Positions 63,113 through 64,000 of a stretch of DNA of 64,000 nucleotides are shown here, one piece after another. The DNA comes from Pseudoponticoccus marisrubri (GTDB lineage: Bacteria; Pseudomonadota; Alphaproteobacteria; Rhodobacterales; Rhodobacteraceae), in assembly GCF_001482405.1 (NCBI RefSeq), contig NZ_LPXO01000002.1:1-64000 (forward strand). Direction: 5' to 3'. Both the position numbers and the translations under genes were made by a program. Numbering within the stretch: the first letter of the stretch is position 1; each line of letters starts with the position of its first letter. Below the pieces are notes generated by a model that saw only the letters and a list, made by a program, of their open reading frames with translations, ran no database searches and was not told the origin of the DNA.

Positions 63113-63445
63113 CAAAAATCCCTCATACGCGCGCATTTCCTACCTTTCGCAAGTGTTTACCCAGCGCCATCCACCTGTCCACTCACTTTTCCGCAAAACC
63201 CTGTCCGCGAAGACGAAACCGCGGCTTTCGGGGGCAGATGCGCGAACAGGTCACAGTGACTCAGAACTGAGCAGTTTTCTGCCCAAATCCCCTTGATCAT
63301 TCCAATTGAGGGCGAAACCCGCTTTTTCGACCGGGGGAATCGTGCCATACCAAACTCGGCATCTCTGGAAAGATGGCAGGGCGCGCACAACGATGCGCGC
63401 ACGAGCGACACAGGTAACAGCGACCACGGGACAGGCGCTTTCGAT
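63113..63445. other. Intergenic region between divergent cell-wall genes
   Basis: No gene seen in these 333 bases. An inverted repeat CTCAG-AA-CTGAG lies at 63260-63271. The left part carries a possible promoter for the transpeptidase, and the right part the leader of the DUF882 gene. Short antisense frames here have no family features. Confidence 0.5.
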
Positions 63446-64000
63446 ATGGCAGATACAACTTCGGGCAGCATCTCGCGCCGGGCTCTTCTCGGCGCATTCG
63501 CGGCAACTTCGGTCGTTGCGGCACCCACATATTCCAACGCGGCAGGCTTCCTGCGCGGCGCCGGCGACATCCGCCGCCTGCGCATGTATTCCGGCCGCAC
63601 GGGCGAACGCATCGACATGATCTACTGGATCGAGGGGCACTACCTTGCCGACGCGGTCCGCGAAGTGAACTACTTCATGCGCGACTGGCGCACGGATGAC
63701 GTCAAGAACATCGACATCCGCACCATCGACATCATGACGGCGGCGCATAACCTGCTCGACTGCTCCGAGCCTTACATGCTCATCTCGGGCTATCGCAGCC
63801 CCAAGACGAACGCGATGCTGCGGGCCCGCTCCTCACACGTGGCACGGAACTCCCGCCACCTGCGCGGCGAAGCGGCCGACCTGCGGCTGTCCACCCGCTC
63901 GGTCAGCCAGATGGCCAAGGCTGCCGCGGCGTGCCGAGCCGGCGGTGTCGGACGGTACTCGCACTCCAACTTCGTTCATATGGATTGCGGCCCGGTCCGC
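63446..64000 (+). CDS. DUF882 (YcbK-type, peptidase M15-like) protein, 3' end cut by window
   Basis: 185 codons are visible and the stop lies just outside. The start MADTTSGSISRRALLGAFAA has a twin-arginine motif (SISRRALLG), so export by Tat is likely. The mature part has the DUF882 pattern RLRMYSGRTGERIDMIYWIE, the metal-site segment SGYRSPKTNAMLRARS, a His in HLRGEAADLRL and the C-terminal SNFVHMDCGPVR. Relatives such as MepK cut 3-3 peptidoglycan crosslinks, a good match to the divergent L,D-transpeptidase that may make them. Confidence 0.88.
   Translation, partial: MADTTSGSISRRALLGAFAATSVVAAPTYSNAAGFLRGAGDIRRLRMYSGRTGERIDMIYWIEGHYLADAVREVNYFMRDWRTDDVKNIDIRTIDIMTAAHNLLDCSEPYMLISGYRSPKTNAMLRARSSHVARNSRHLRGEAADLRLSTRSVSQMAKAAAACRAGGVGRYSHSNFVHMDCGPVR

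Noticed and set aside
60818-63259. 813-codon plus-strand frame
   Set aside because: It is antisense to lpxD and the L,D-transpeptidase gene and has no ribosome-binding site or domain.

Overview
The window is about 64 kb of high-G+C alphaproteobacterial chromosome, most likely from the Rhodobacterales (Roseobacter/Paracoccaceae). The signs are a ctrA gene next to a SciP-type DUF1153 gene, a DUF1476 F-ATPase zeta subunit beside purC, split purS/purQ subunits, an IalB-family protein, DctB/DctD-type regulators, MetA next to a lineage-typical P-loop protein, and lpxD-acp-KAS. No rRNA, no complete tRNA, no CRISPR array and no phage structural module was seen.

Layout. 1-1260: edge of a mobile region, with the 5' end of an IS3-type element, a gene cut by it, a small secreted protein and a tRNA 3'-end fragment that looks like an attachment site. 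1.3-8.5 kb: DUF853 ATPase, two candidate small RNAs, IalB, an SDR/LysR pair, DUF808, DoxX and GAPDH. 8.5-14.2 kb: four-hairpin repeat element, dctD-dctB, purQ-ADH-purS and a small membrane protein. 14.2-22.6 kb: an array of four paralogous secreted trypsin-like proteins, three carrying a parallel beta-helix, inserted between purS and purC. 22.7-24 kb: purC and the DUF1476 gene. 24-30.5 kb: an accessory block of lower G+C with a LysR regulator divergent from a six-gene redox/detoxification operon, then a membrane protein and TetR pair sharing a palindromic operator. 30.6-38.6 kb: EamA transporters, a FadL-like porin, the second four-hairpin element, metA, PPK2 and TetR. 38.7-41.9 kb: a surface-glycan pocket (FkbM methyltransferase, GT4, GT2). 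42-50.3 kb: rplM-rpsI, speD-speE, thioesterase, enoyl-CoA hydratase, trmFO, methyltransferase, gluQ, hisI and a NifU-like scaffold. 50.4-50.65 kb: a 40-residue single-TM protein behind LexA-type boxes. 50.6-64 kb: recG-ligA, ctrA, sciP, mnmA, AGE epimerase, KAS-ACP-lpxD, an L,D-transpeptidase and a DUF882 protein that runs off the end.

How the parts connect. purC, purS and purQ form one purine module broken by two insertions, the protease array and an alcohol dehydrogenase. speD and speE make spermidine. rplM and rpsI are a classical operon with a consensus promoter. lpxD, the ACP and the KAS are translationally coupled and point to lipid A acyl supply. ctrA and sciP are a cell-cycle regulator and its probable antagonist. 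The most unusual items are the protease array with its shared C-x11-C-x9-C-x16-C hairpin domain, the LexA-boxed micro-gene, the two 96-bp four-palindrome elements whose arms differ by compensatory changes, and the two adjacent sRNA candidates near 3 kb.
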